DNA of 42,690 bases from Candidatus Woesearchaeota archaeon CG1_02_57_44 (GCA_001871415.1 MNWW01000002.1:1-42690); one strand, 5' to 3'; shown: positions 15,131 to 23,997, numbered from the stretch's first letter. A program made the numbers and translations. The notes: generated by a model not told the origin, from the sequence alone.

Positions 15131-15706
15131 ATGGAAGGCTGCGTCTCCTACAATCGCAAGAGCTTCGAGCTGCTGGATTTCCTGCCTTCAGACATGGACG
15201 CAGGGCTGAAAAGCACTATCAACCAGTATTGGCACCAGCGCATTGCCCGTGAGATTCTCATAGCGCTCAGTAGCGCCGAGGAGATACCCATGTCGCAGCT
15301 GCGCGACCAGATAGGTCACAGCGCATCGACGCTACATGAGAATATCAAGCGTCTACAGGAAGTGGGTCTCATTGAGGCTGAGATGAGCTTCAAGGGCAAC
15401 AAGCAGCTGCTGCTGCGGCCACGCGTCATCTTTGTGTCAGACAATCCGAAGGTGGCGGCCGCGTTCCAGAAATTCTTTCAGGGACTGTTTATTGACACCA
15501 ATGCCACTAAGATTGTCCTCGCGTTCCTCAACGAGAACCCTGACAAATTCTTCACCTCAGCGGAAATAAGCTCAAGGACCAATATGCCAAAGACGCAGGT
15601 GGAAATAGCGCTCTCAAACTTGGAATCCCCGATTACGCGCGCCTACTCAACGTTCTACCGCTCCGCACCATTTGAGAAGCAGATTAGCTATCGCATCCGT
15701 AAATGA
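15131..15706 (+). CDS. Winged-helix transcriptional regulator, candidate archaellum regulator (EarA-like)
   Basis: 191 residues, cytosolic, with two helix-turn-helix segments. The first (about 40-85) reads ILIALSSAEEIPMSQLRDQIG followed by SASTLHENIKRLQEVGLIEAE, an ArsR/MarR-like winged helix. The second (about 130-170) contains FTSAEISSRTNMPKTQVEIALSNL in part. It is divergently transcribed from the arl operon and shares its promoter region and palindrome, the arrangement expected of a dedicated regulator. In Methanococcus the archaellum activator EarA is a winged-helix protein of similar size; orthology is inference from position and fold. The message appears leaderless. Confidence 0.75.
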   Translation: MEGCVSYNRKSFELLDFLPSDMDAGLKSTINQYWHQRIAREILIALSSAEEIPMSQLRDQIGHSASTLHENIKRLQEVGLIEAEMSFKGNKQLLLRPRVIFVSDNPKVAAAFQKFFQGLFIDTNATKIVLAFLNENPDKFFTSAEISSRTNMPKTQVEIALSNLESPITRAYSTFYRSAPFEKQISYRIRK

Positions 15707-15839
15707 GTCGATATTCTGTGAGTGAGTGGATTGTTTTTATCTAGATTGCCACTGCATCGTCGATTATGTGGTCTCTCATCGATTATGTCATCTGCTATCG
15801 TCTCTTTAGCAAGTTTACAGCATACCGCCCCGGGCATGC

Positions 15840-17900
15840 TTAGAGCATACCGCGAAGCAATGACATGTCCTGCGCGAGCATCTGGAGCATGTGAGCCGCG
15901 TCTCGAGCACCAGCTATGCTTTGAGCGAGGTCAGGCATAGCCAGAACGCCTCCTACCCACAAGGAAAAGTCATTTCGCTGTCCGGTGACATGATGTTGAA
16001 ACGCTTCAGGCCTCATGCTGCCAAGCCCATGGGCTAATTCCAGGAGATTGCGCACGCATATCCTGTCACAGGTCCAGAACGCGCGCTCGGGAGCCGCTTC
16101 TTCGAGCAGTCGCATGACCTGCCGGAGGAATTCCTGCTGCTGCTGGCGAGGTACTGATAGATCAACAATGCTGGTGGCATTGGCCCAGGGGTTTTGGCCT
16201 TGAAGCACCTGTAGGACCAGGGTGGACCTGTTGTTGATCGCCAACAGCGCTGCCTGCCTTGTTGTGGTGCTTTCAAGTGCTCTTCCCAGTCCTGGCAGAT
16301 GCAAGCTATTAGACACCCAGGATGAAAAATCGCCGTGTTGCTGGTGGCCTTGGTATGTTGCCTCATCCAAAGACTGGATGCACTGCGCCAGTTCCAGCAC
16401 ATTGCGGACACAGGTGCCATTGACCGTCCAGAATGCGTGCTCCTGCGATGTCTCGTGCAGCAGCAAGAGCAGTTCTTGAATAAAGCGTTTCTGCTGCTCC
16501 GCTGGCAGCCGGGGAAGCAGCAACTGCAACTCCTTTGCGACAGCCTCTTGCTGGCGTAGCTCCTGCATGGTACGGTCCAGCAGAGCATTGCGCTCTTCCT
16601 CTGGCAGTTTGGCCAACAGACGGGTAAGGGTTTCATTGTCGCTGGCGGGGTTTGCTGCAGCGCCAGCCGCAACGGTCGTAGGTTGCCCGAACACAGGAGG
16701 AGTAGGCACCTGCACTGCGGCAGCAGTGATAGGCATTGGTTGCGTTGTAGCCTGAGGCGCAGGTGGCATCCCAGAAGGCGCACCTGTTTCGTTACTCGTC
16801 GTGGATTGCGAAGTGAGGGACTCTTTAGGTCGAAGGTCGCCCGCTCTTCCAATCATGGTCTGGTTGCTGGTCATGGATTCCATTATTTCGGATGCGCCAG
16901 ATGTATTGACCGTGGTGGAAGGATTCCTTGGCGTATCCTGATCTTGCAGCACACGGGGTATCTCGGGCATCACCGATATGGGTTGCGGCGCAGACTTCGG
17001 CGTATCTGCTGTCAGGTTATCAGCAGCTGTCGCAATGCTCGTCTCCGAGCCCTCGTCAGCATCAGGTGCAGTCCTTGATGCCTTATCGATATCAGGATTT
17101 CCAGCAACTCCTGCAACCACCGGCTCGACTGAAGCTGTAGGTCCGCTGATTTCTTTGGCGTGCAGGGATGCGATGGCATCCTCCAATTTGGGAATGGCTA
17201 TCTCCTCTGATGTATGCTCGACAGGATGCGCTTTTTGTGGAGAGCCGCCTAGTAGGTCCTTAGCGCCCCTGACAAATTCCTCTGACCTCTGAGCGCTATG
17301 TGCAGTGATGGCCGCCTCCTGGGTCTGTTTTGTGATGGAATCTTCGATACTGATAGACGCTGTTCCTGTCGATCCACCTGCTCCCGACGCATTGTTACCA
17401 GGCACGTGTATGCCTTCTTGCGGAGGCGCTGCACTAGCCTGCTGCCGCTGCTCAGCTGAGTGATTGGCGCTGCTGTGCCCATTGGTCTGCTCATCCACGA
17501 AGGGATTGAATTTATTCGTTATGAGTTCATACAGTCTGGTGAATTTTTCCAAAGAAGCCTCTATCTTGTCGATGCTCTTGAACTTCTCCTGCAGCGACAC
17601 CATGTCAATATCACCGCTGCTTTGCTTGGCCGCATCATTGACCTTCTTTTCCAGCGCTGCGACTTTGTCGTTCAGCGTATCATGAAGTTCCTTCAACTGG
17701 TCTTCTATCACTTGTAGTAATTGCTCTTCATGACCAGAACTCTCTTCCTGTTCATCAGCAGGAGCATCCGCAGTCTCTCCGGATGCAGCTTCAGCAGGGG
17801 CTTTGGCGTCCACTGCAGGCGCGCCAGGCACAGCTCCCGCAGGTCGTGCTTCTGGTTCTTTTTTTCGGCCTTTCAGGAAGGAAAAGCCTTTGACTGCCAT
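15840..17900 (-). CDS. Large ArlC/D/E-like archaellum protein with duplicated C-terminal domain
   Basis: 686 residues, soluble. After a basic start and an Ala/Pro/Glu-rich linker come a predicted coiled coil (about 57-122) and an ArlC-type motif, RLYELITNKFNPFVDE (122-137), the signature of the cytoplasmic ArlC/D/E proteins that form the motor ring and link to chemotaxis. A long Ser/Thr/Pro-rich disordered middle (140-430) follows. The C-terminus has two copies of a roughly 70-residue domain starting AFWT at 489 and 607 (AFW, CVRN, LELA, DFS-WV), which resembles the DUF5752 type. This combination is longer than any ArlC/D/E I know. GAGGGGG precedes ATG 17900; it follows the minor archaellin gene by 67 bases. 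Confidence 0.8.
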   Translation of the reverse strand: MAVKGFSFLKGRKKEPEARPAGAVPGAPAVDAKAPAEAASGETADAPADEQEESSGHEEQLLQVIEDQLKELHDTLNDKVAALEKKVNDAAKQSSGDIDMVSLQEKFKSIDKIEASLEKFTRLYELITNKFNPFVDEQTNGHSSANHSAEQRQQASAAPPQEGIHVPGNNASGAGGSTGTASISIEDSITKQTQEAAITAHSAQRSEEFVRGAKDLLGGSPQKAHPVEHTSEEIAIPKLEDAIASLHAKEISGPTASVEPVVAGVAGNPDIDKASRTAPDADEGSETSIATAADNLTADTPKSAPQPISVMPEIPRVLQDQDTPRNPSTTVNTSGASEIMESMTSNQTMIGRAGDLRPKESLTSQSTTSNETGAPSGMPPAPQATTQPMPITAAAVQVPTPPVFGQPTTVAAGAAANPASDNETLTRLLAKLPEEERNALLDRTMQELRQQEAVAKELQLLLPRLPAEQQKRFIQELLLLLHETSQEHAFWTVNGTCVRNVLELAQCIQSLDEATYQGHQQHGDFSSWVSNSLHLPGLGRALESTTTRQAALLAINNRSTLVLQVLQGQNPWANATSIVDLSVPRQQQQEFLRQVMRLLEEAAPERAFWTCDRICVRNLLELAHGLGSMRPEAFQHHVTGQRNDFSLWVGGVLAMPDLAQSIAGARDAAHMLQMLAQDMSLLRGML

Positions 17901-17967
17901 ATGCTACCCCCTCTTTTTTTACCATACAGGTGCCTGCCCCCGCATGCACCAGGCTATGTTGCCACTC

Positions 17968-18576
17968 TTACCTAATCCTGATACGCGCTCTCAGGAACAC
18001 GTCCGGAACACGCAGATCCAATATCTCACTCGCGCCGGAGCTCGCCACAAGAGACAACTCGAAATCATCTTGGCTGCCCAGCGCGTGCGTGGTATTCAGT
18101 TTATATCGCACAGCAAGCAACTCTCCAGCTTCCAGCAGGATATTGGTGTTACCGACTTTCGGGAATATGCAATATTCCTCCTGGTTCTGAAGGTTATCAA
18201 ACGTGCAATTGGCGATGGTGCTGATAGACTGATTCAGGTCCGCAGACAAGGTAGTCTCTCCGGAAACAAAGCTTAGTCCAACAGAACTGAAGGATACAGG
18301 ATCCGCGCCCGCTCCCAGCCTGGTTATCAACTCAATGTTCTCGATGTTTTCCGCGGTGAGGTTCGGATACGCATACACATTGAGGACCTCAAGGCCACTG
18401 ACCAGTCGCGTCCTTGCTGCCTCTTCCACAAGAAGCGCTTTCTGCTGCAATTGTCCTGTGACCTTGACAAGGACGCCTGCCGCGACCGCGGATACAAGAA
18501 TAGTCGCGATGAAGATAATGAGCATACCTATGCCCATAATGGCCTTACGGTCTTGGAACCAGTGAATTTTTGTCAC
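17968..18576 (-). CDS. Divergent minor archaellin / archaellin-like prepilin
   Basis: Read from GTG 18576 it is 202 residues: a short basic leader ending DRKA, then IMGIGMLIIFIATILVSAVAAGVL, a class III signal peptide and assembly helix like the archaellins, and an outer beta domain ending LRARIRIR. Two cysteines are 12 residues apart (NC and EYC), a different spacing from the main copies. The frame extends to ATG 18666, touching the stop of the 71-residue gene (ATGTAGATG), which would give an unusually long 42-residue leader. A TATA box 24-32 bases before the GTG favours the shorter form. It may cap or start the filament. Confidence 0.8.
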   Translation of the reverse strand: MTKIHWFQDRKAIMGIGMLIIFIATILVSAVAAGVLVKVTGQLQQKALLVEEAARTRLVSGLEVLNVYAYPNLTAENIENIELITRLGAGADPVSFSSVGLSFVSGETTLSADLNQSISTIANCTFDNLQNQEEYCIFPKVGNTNILLEAGELLAVRYKLNTTHALGSQDDFELSLVASSGASEILDLRVPDVFLRARIRIR

Positions 18577-18599
18577 CTGCAGGTCATTCCCCTTGTTGG

Positions 18600-18608
18600 T
18601 ATTTAAAC
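18600..18608 (-). promoter_or_regulatory. Internal TATA box before the minor archaellin
   Basis: GTTTAAATA on the minus strand, centre 28 bases from GTG 18576, consistent with a leaderless internal promoter inside the operon. Confidence 0.4.
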
Positions 18609-18666
18609 TTTTTGCTGACATGGACACAGATACTGATAGTAATCTATGCGCATCTAAAGATGGCAT

Positions 18667-18882
18667 CTACATGGTCTGCTCATAGATCTTGATGAGCACA
18701 GCTGTCTGGCCGAGCATAACCAGCACGACGATGATGAGCATCTCCATAATCGCCGTCTCCGGGGTCAGGTTCCCGCTGCCCATAGCGGCGTAAAAGACAT
18801 AGATCGCCGCGAGGCCGAAGAGCACCATGAACGTCATGATGACTTTTTCCAGAACATGCGATTGGACGCGTTTTTTTAGCAT
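18667..18882 (-). CDS. Small two-helix membrane protein in the archaellum operon
   Basis: 71 residues: a basic N-terminus (MLKKRVQSHVLEK), helix 1 (VIMTFMVLFGLAAIYVFYAA), a short polar loop with GNLTPETA, and helix 2 (MEMLIIVVLVMLGQTAVLI). GGAGGG sits five bases before the ATG at 18882, and a BRE/TATA at 18934-18950 starts the transcript. It is first in the operon with the minor archaellin and the ArlCDE-like protein, its stop adjoining the next open frame. I do not recognise the family; a role in archaellum assembly is suggested only by context. Confidence 0.75.
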   Translation of the reverse strand: MLKKRVQSHVLEKVIMTFMVLFGLAAIYVFYAAMGSGNLTPETAIMEMLIIVVLVMLGQTAVLIKIYEQTM

Positions 18883-18933
18883 TATTATCCCTCCTCAAAG
18901 AGTGGTGAACCTTTAGGGCAGTCAGGGGTATTT

Positions 18934-18950
18934 AACTGTTTCGGTAGTTC
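18934..18950 (-). promoter_or_regulatory. BRE/TATA promoter of the second archaellum operon
   Basis: CCGAAACAGTTAAATAC on the minus strand: BRE-like CCGAAAC and TATA GTTAAATA. Predicted start near 18912, leader about 30 bases with a strong Shine-Dalgarno. Confidence 0.55.
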
Positions 18951-19044
18951 TGCATACTGCTCTGCGGTGAGCACTAAGAATCTGACCCAAGTCTTTCTCC
19001 TGTGGAGTCCCATATACGAAATCCGCTGTATGATGAACAAAGGA

Positions 19045-19053
19045 CTAAATAGT
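19045..19053 (+). promoter_or_regulatory. TATA box of the 429-residue gene
   Basis: CTAAATAGT, centre 27 bases from ATG 19076; leaderless transcript predicted. Confidence 0.4.
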
Positions 19054-19075
19054 CACATGCATCCCTAATTGCTTC

Positions 19076-20365
19076 ATGGTTCCCCCCTCGCATCCTCTGC
19101 TCGCTTGGCAGGATGTGCAAGGCATCATCGACGATGGAAAGTTCGCTGTTGTGCTCATAGCTCATCGTGACCGCGACTTCCAGTCCGTCCCAGCCCCTGA
19201 CGCATGGTTGACTACGGATCAGAAGCCCGATGCGGGCGCTTGTTTCATCATCGCTGGACAATCACAACGGCCGCTGAACCGACATCATCTCTTGTTCCGT
19301 GAGATGCTTTCAGAAGGGGACTATGCTCTCTATTCCAGCGACTTGCAGATGATTGCCTTGCAGATGGCTGCTGACAACAGCGGGGAGTACTACTCGTTCG
19401 GTTGCATGCCTGTTCTGCGCAGCATGACACAGGACGCGCAAGGAGCACCATGCAGACCGACGGAAGGAGAGATGTTCTGCGTCTTGCAGGCGACCCCTGA
19501 TTCAGCGCGACGATATGTCCGCAGCTCCATCAGGCTTGCGGCAGGAGACGGAGCGTTTCCTCTATGGGGTTATGCAGGTCAAGGCGAATACGTGCCCGCG
19601 ATTCCGTTTGAACCTCCTGTCCATTATGATCCCTCAAAGGCATTCTACTTCACCCCCACGCAGCAGCACGTGCTCCCTGATGCAGACCGACGCATCCGAT
19701 TCGCAAGAATCGATGATGACGGCTCTGTGGTGGTGGCATGCGATGCCCCTGACGGGATTCTGCCTTTTGGCACCGGTTCCGTGGATGGCATCGCCTCCCT
19801 CGAATGTCGTGTGGAGACTTTCTGCTGGACACGCGTGCTGGTGGATGGGGACGAACTGGAGACGTGGAACTACTGGGAAACAGATGTAGGGTATCGCGCG
19901 CAGCTGGGTTTGGTATTTCACAGCGTGGACGCTTACGAGACACTCCAGACAGTTGACGCGCTAGGAGGGCCCTATGTCATCTATCAGCATCTGCCAGTGA
20001 GGGCGGGCCCAGAGGCATCTGGAGATGCTGCGGATACTCAGTCATCCCGGCCTTTGACCTGGTTGGCTTACGTTCCCGAAGATCGCTCGATGGCGGCGCC
20101 TGATATTGCATCAGAGCTATTAAGCAAGGCAGACTTGCCCATGGGAGATTTTCCTCGTGTTGCTCAGTCCTGTGGTCTGTGCGCTGTGACCTCTGCGGAC
20201 TTGCGCGAGCAGGAAGTCCGCCTGCCTGTGCAGCTGCATTACGGTTCGCTTGCCGCATTGCATGGCCCGCAGATGTTCCGCATCTCGCCCATGGGTGATC
20301 CTTTATATGGCTTTAAGCACGGTGAGCGGCTGCAACGACTGGCACATGGGCTTAAGGGCTCATGA
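19076..20365 (+). CDS. Orphan 429-residue protein
   Basis: A long, clean frame with codon use like its neighbours, starting at ATG 19076 directly at the predicted transcription start. No signal peptide or membrane helix. I do not recognise a family. It is rich in aromatic residues and beta-type sequence (for example SVVVACDAPDGILPFGTGSV near 220 and WTRVLVDGDELETWNYWE near 255), suggesting a beta-rich fold such as a jelly roll, and has a Cys-rich SCGLCAV segment near 372. It stands alone, divergent from the archaellum operon, and a 7-bp stem follows its stop codon. Confidence 0.8.
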   Translation: MVPPSHPLLAWQDVQGIIDDGKFAVVLIAHRDRDFQSVPAPDAWLTTDQKPDAGACFIIAGQSQRPLNRHHLLFREMLSEGDYALYSSDLQMIALQMAADNSGEYYSFGCMPVLRSMTQDAQGAPCRPTEGEMFCVLQATPDSARRYVRSSIRLAAGDGAFPLWGYAGQGEYVPAIPFEPPVHYDPSKAFYFTPTQQHVLPDADRRIRFARIDDDGSVVVACDAPDGILPFGTGSVDGIASLECRVETFCWTRVLVDGDELETWNYWETDVGYRAQLGLVFHSVDAYETLQTVDALGGPYVIYQHLPVRAGPEASGDAADTQSSRPLTWLAYVPEDRSMAAPDIASELLSKADLPMGDFPRVAQSCGLCAVTSADLREQEVRLPVQLHYGSLAALHGPQMFRISPMGDPLYGFKHGERLQRLAHGLKGS

Positions 20366-20397
20366 CCCGCTGGTTCGCATCCCCTCGTTGGCGGGTC
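20364..20397 (+). terminator. Stem-loop directly after the 429-residue gene
   Basis: GACCCGC (20364-20370) pairs with GCGGGTC (20391-20397) across a 20-base loop, starting within the stop codon. No T tract follows, so termination is uncertain. Confidence 0.3.
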
Positions 20398-20675
20398 GCC
20401 TCCCTGTACAGCTAACCATATATCCATCTACAGCTGACCTCACGCATTCACATGCTTTCTCTCCTGTGCGCGAAGGACCTAGGTGCTTGCCGCGCAAGAT
20501 AGGCGCTTCATAGATAAGCTGGCAGTCAAGATGCGTTGAGCGTCGATTGGCATCCTCAAAGCAAAATTGAGCCGCAACATCTCCTCGCGACCACGCATGC
20601 CAAGATATCTCGAGATGAATGTGGCGTCAGGCAATCGCGCTCCATCCTACCAGATTAAGCCCCTGCGTTCTTCTC
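20398..20675. other. Gene-free spacer between two convergent genes
   Basis: About 280 bases with no credible frame, no T tract and no strong repeats. I see nothing assignable in it. Confidence 0.4.
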
Positions 20676-23369
20676 CTACTTCTTCTCTTCCTTCTTCTGT
20701 TCCGTCTTCTCTGTGGATGTTCCTTTCTTGTCTGCTGATGCTGCTTCCGGGGGTGGCTGGTCGGCAGGTACCTGCACTCCATCAAGACCTTTTTCCTGCA
20801 GTTTCTTCGTGAGCGCCCCGTCATCCTTATTCATCGCACGGTTGAGCGCCTGCGCTATCTTGAGCATATCGCGCTCCGCCTTCTTGTGAGGTTTAGCGCT
20901 TGCAGTGGCACCTGCCTTTGCAGGGCCGCGTGAGGCGTCCTTCCCAGACCTTGGATGCTGGCCTGCCTTGGCGCCTTTCCCTCCAGTTGTTCCTTTTCTT
21001 TTCCTCATCATCCGTAGTATGATAAGGATGCCGACAATAATGAGCGCGAAGACGGCTATTTTTATTGCCCATCCCCTGATGCTGCTGGCAGGCTGCATGC
21101 GCACGTTGGCACGCTCCTCAAAGCTGAGCATGCGGACCACCAGGGTATTGTCGTAGGTATCAGACATATTCGCGTCAGGAAATGAAGAAAGAAGGAAACC
21201 GGTGGCCCTACCGTTTGGCGGCAGATCCAGGTAGCTATCTTCTACCTGGACAAATCTGTCCTGTTGCTCCAGATTGAGTTCCAGTGAGAGAGGAGTCTCC
21301 AGAAGGTTGATGACAACAAACGGTGTCCTTCCATCGACCGGAAGTTTCAGGAGACTCTGGGATATCCTGAATGGACGCGCCTTATATCTGCGGAATCGCA
21401 ATGAGAACGGACTCGTCACGCTGCCCAAGGAAGAGGTGCAGAAGAAATCCCCATCAAGTGAGCGCTCCCCTACTTCGTCATCTTCAAGGGTGAGGATCAT
21501 GCGCATGCTCTGCTCATTGGTGATATGAAAATCCTGAGGTGTGAGATAGGGGATGCTGCTCATGCAGGAAAATTCCATGCTGCTCTTGCGGACATGAAAC
21601 GTGATGTTGGTCTGGTTGCCGAACATGATTATCTCCTCAGGCGCTGAGAATTGGATGGTCGGCAGGTTGACAAGCGACACCGCAATCGCGCTGATATTCT
21701 TGCCATCGCCCTGAATCGTGATGATTCCCTCATACCTGCCGTCGTTCTCTGTTGTTTTCACCAGGGTGATGTTAGTGCTGTTCACGGAGAGATTGCCGCT
21801 GATGAGGATCTTGACGGCATCGGCGATACCGCTGTCCACATAGGCGGATATGTTCTGATAGCTCCAGGGTCCTTTGCGCAGGAGCAGTGCCTGGCTGTCC
21901 GCTGTGGTGAGCTCCAAGGTAGGTGGTCTTGCGAGGGCGTAGGGGATAAACGTGCTCGCGAGCGCTTGGTAGGTCAGGATATCCTGGTCAAGGTTGGACC
22001 ATCCGGACTTCGGGCGCGTGTCCTCTATCCAGGTCCTGGCGTCATGGATAGGCTCGGTGGTTTTTGCGCCTCCTGCCTTCTCCAGCGCCTCCAGCATGGT
22101 GGCGGTCTGCTGGATACGCTCGGCCGGAAGGCCTGTCCCCCAGGAGCCGTCATTGTTTTGCTGATAGAGCAACCAATCAAGGATGTCGTCGTTGTCCTCG
22201 ACCCTGAGGATGAAGAGCGCGTTGTTTTCCAGGGCGTTGCCCATCTCCAGGTACTTGCCCACTATGCTCCCTACGCGTAGTTTTTCCTTCAGGTATCCTA
22301 CTGCCGCGTCCTTGCGGTCACTATCAAGCAGGGGATTCATCGCCGCCAGCAGTGTTGCTTCAAGGTCGCAGCTTCGCCATGACTGATATCCCCAGCAAGG
22401 CGGGCTGACCGTGTATGTGATGTTGCCTGTGGTGCTGTTGTCCTCGATCACAAGGTGGTTCGCGCTATCATACAGGATGAGCCGCTTGGAATCAGTGCAG
22501 CTCAGGGTGATATTCATGCCCTGGCTGGCGGTCACATCGACAATGCTGAGCCACTCATCAGGCAGTACGACATCAGTGCTTTGCGTGCCCTGATACAGGG
22601 TGCAGCTGGTATTGTAATCCGCGATGATGTGAGCGGTCCATGCGCTGTCTGCGATGTAGTTCTGGTGATCATTCAGCCATATCATGCCGTCGCGAATCAC
22701 GCGTCCAGTATCATTGTAGCCAGCAAGACCCAGATACAGAAGAATCCTCGCATTGGTCCTCAGGTCGCAGGGATCACCCCAGCACTTCTGTGAGCCCTGC
22801 CGCTGCTGCTTGAGCCATTCCATGCCCGCGTCCTGGGACTTCTTGTAGGAATCATTGACCAAAGAGAAGGCGTAGATTGCCTGCGCGGTGCGCAGCGGAG
22901 TCTGCCACCCACCATCGGGCTGCTGCGCCGCGAGCAGCGTGTCCAGGAAGCGCAGCGCTTGGTCTTTGTCCACCGATAGATTTCCCTGCCAGTCATCGTG
23001 TGTGGCCCGTAGTTCTACGCTCGTGCAACTGCTGTTTGCCAGATCCAGTGTGGCCAACGTGCAGCCCTGCCAGGGCTGTTGGGCCAGTGGTTGCCAGGTC
23101 GAGGGCAGGCAGCGTGAACTGATAAGGGGCCTGCTGGATGACAGTCCATCATTGCCCGCATCCGGCGAACAAGCAAGCAGCAGCACCTGCTCATCAGCGA
23201 AGAATTGTCCATCATTGTTGATGATGCTGAAACTCGCGGCGCCAAGAACCCGAGGCGCGCTGGCAAGGACAGCAAAAAGCGTGATAGCGAGCGCCACCGC
23301 TAGCGCTGCGGCCGACAGCGGCCTTCGCGTCAATCCGGAAGAGCGCTTAAACTCTGCTGATCCCGTCAC
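20676..23369 (-). CDS. Large secreted, membrane-anchored protein with alpha/alpha-barrel repeats
   Basis: Read from GTG 23369 (AAAGGGGTGG upstream) it is 897 residues; an in-frame ATG at 23456 lies upstream of the promoter at 23402-23416. It starts with a signal helix (LSAAALAVALAITLFAVLAS). The outer part has repeats typical of squalene-cyclase/prenyltransferase-like alpha/alpha toroids (LLAAQQPDGGW, EWLKQQRQGSQKCWGDP, LLYQQNNDGSWGTGLP). A beta-rich Ig-like region follows, then one membrane helix (AIKIAVFALIIVGILIILRM) and a Lys/Ala/Glu-rich cytoplasmic tail of about 110 residues. No catalytic DxDD or thioester GCGEQ is seen, so it is likely a surface or binding protein. Expression is convergent with the orphan 429-residue gene. 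Confidence 0.8.
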   Translation of the reverse strand: MTGSAEFKRSSGLTRRPLSAAALAVALAITLFAVLASAPRVLGAASFSIINNDGQFFADEQVLLLACSPDAGNDGLSSSRPLISSRCLPSTWQPLAQQPWQGCTLATLDLANSSCTSVELRATHDDWQGNLSVDKDQALRFLDTLLAAQQPDGGWQTPLRTAQAIYAFSLVNDSYKKSQDAGMEWLKQQRQGSQKCWGDPCDLRTNARILLYLGLAGYNDTGRVIRDGMIWLNDHQNYIADSAWTAHIIADYNTSCTLYQGTQSTDVVLPDEWLSIVDVTASQGMNITLSCTDSKRLILYDSANHLVIEDNSTTGNITYTVSPPCWGYQSWRSCDLEATLLAAMNPLLDSDRKDAAVGYLKEKLRVGSIVGKYLEMGNALENNALFILRVEDNDDILDWLLYQQNNDGSWGTGLPAERIQQTATMLEALEKAGGAKTTEPIHDARTWIEDTRPKSGWSNLDQDILTYQALASTFIPYALARPPTLELTTADSQALLLRKGPWSYQNISAYVDSGIADAVKILISGNLSVNSTNITLVKTTENDGRYEGIITIQGDGKNISAIAVSLVNLPTIQFSAPEEIIMFGNQTNITFHVRKSSMEFSCMSSIPYLTPQDFHITNEQSMRMILTLEDDEVGERSLDGDFFCTSSLGSVTSPFSLRFRRYKARPFRISQSLLKLPVDGRTPFVVINLLETPLSLELNLEQQDRFVQVEDSYLDLPPNGRATGFLLSSFPDANMSDTYDNTLVVRMLSFEERANVRMQPASSIRGWAIKIAVFALIIVGILIILRMMRKRKGTTGGKGAKAGQHPRSGKDASRGPAKAGATASAKPHKKAERDMLKIAQALNRAMNKDDGALTKKLQEKGLDGVQVPADQPPPEAASADKKGTSTEKTEQKKEEKK

Positions 23370-23401
23370 TAGCCACCCCTTTTTGGTCCTTATCGTCACG
23401 G

Positions 23402-23416
23402 CGCGATAATATAAAT
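23402..23416 (-). promoter_or_regulatory. TATA box of the large secreted protein
   Basis: CATTTATATTATCGC on the minus strand contains TTTATATTAT. Predicted start near 23384, downstream of ATG 23456, which favours the GTG start at 23369. Confidence 0.45.
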
Positions 23417-23541
23417 GTTTGCCTTCATTGCATTGACCCGTATTCTGGGATGTCACGTGCTACGCGAGGATGAGCTCTTCAGGGAAGGTCCGCATGATCA
23501 TATCGCTCTGAAGCTGCATGATCCTGTCGGACCGAATGCCC

Positions 23542-23997
23542 TTATTGCACACGGATGGAGGGGATGGAGAAATAGCGTCGCAGGAGCTCCTCCAGGAACA
23601 ACTGCCGCTTGCGCTCCCTGCCGATGATGGTAGCTCTTGTCTGGTGATCAGGCGCTGTGATGATGATGCGCGGCCCTGCTCCTGTCCCGGCTCCCTGATC
23701 GGATCCTGCCTGTCCGGCAGCGGCTTCCAGTCGGACATCCACCTTGAGCGGAAAGAGCGCATTGCGGATGAACTGCGCGGGATCCTCATGGTATTCGATG
23801 ATACGCACCTGTTTGCCTAGCGTCTTCTCTAAACGTTTGAGGTGCGTTGCTTGCTTGCCGATGACCCTGCCGGCTGCATGCTCAGGCACTATTAAGGTGA
23901 TGGCATCATCTAGGATGATATCCTTGGGCGTGACCCCTGTCAGGGTATGCACCAGGGAGCCGAGCCGCAGGTGCTCTGGCGTGTAGCGTCTACGCAT
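23542..23997 (-). CDS. nusA: NusA-like transcription factor (two KH domains)
   Basis: The archaeal short form of NusA, 151 residues, lacking the N-terminal RNAP-binding and S1 domains of bacterial NusA. First KH: ITLIVPEHAAGRVIGKQATH with the GKQA turn, then LKRLEKTLGKQVRIIEY. Second KH: IIITAPDHQTRATIIGRERK. Binds RNA during elongation or rRNA transcription. It overlaps the rpl30e stop by eight bases and ends the rpo operon; rps12 and rps7, which usually follow, are absent. Confidence 0.95.
   Translation of the reverse strand: MRRRYTPEHLRLGSLVHTLTGVTPKDIILDDAITLIVPEHAAGRVIGKQATHLKRLEKTLGKQVRIIEYHEDPAQFIRNALFPLKVDVRLEAAAGQAGSDQGAGTGAGPRIIITAPDHQTRATIIGRERKRQLFLEELLRRYFSIPSIRVQ

Noticed and set aside
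20398-20675. Hidden gene in the spacer after the 429-residue gene
   Set aside because: The available frames are short, lack ribosome-binding sites or promoters, and overlap on both strands without coding character.
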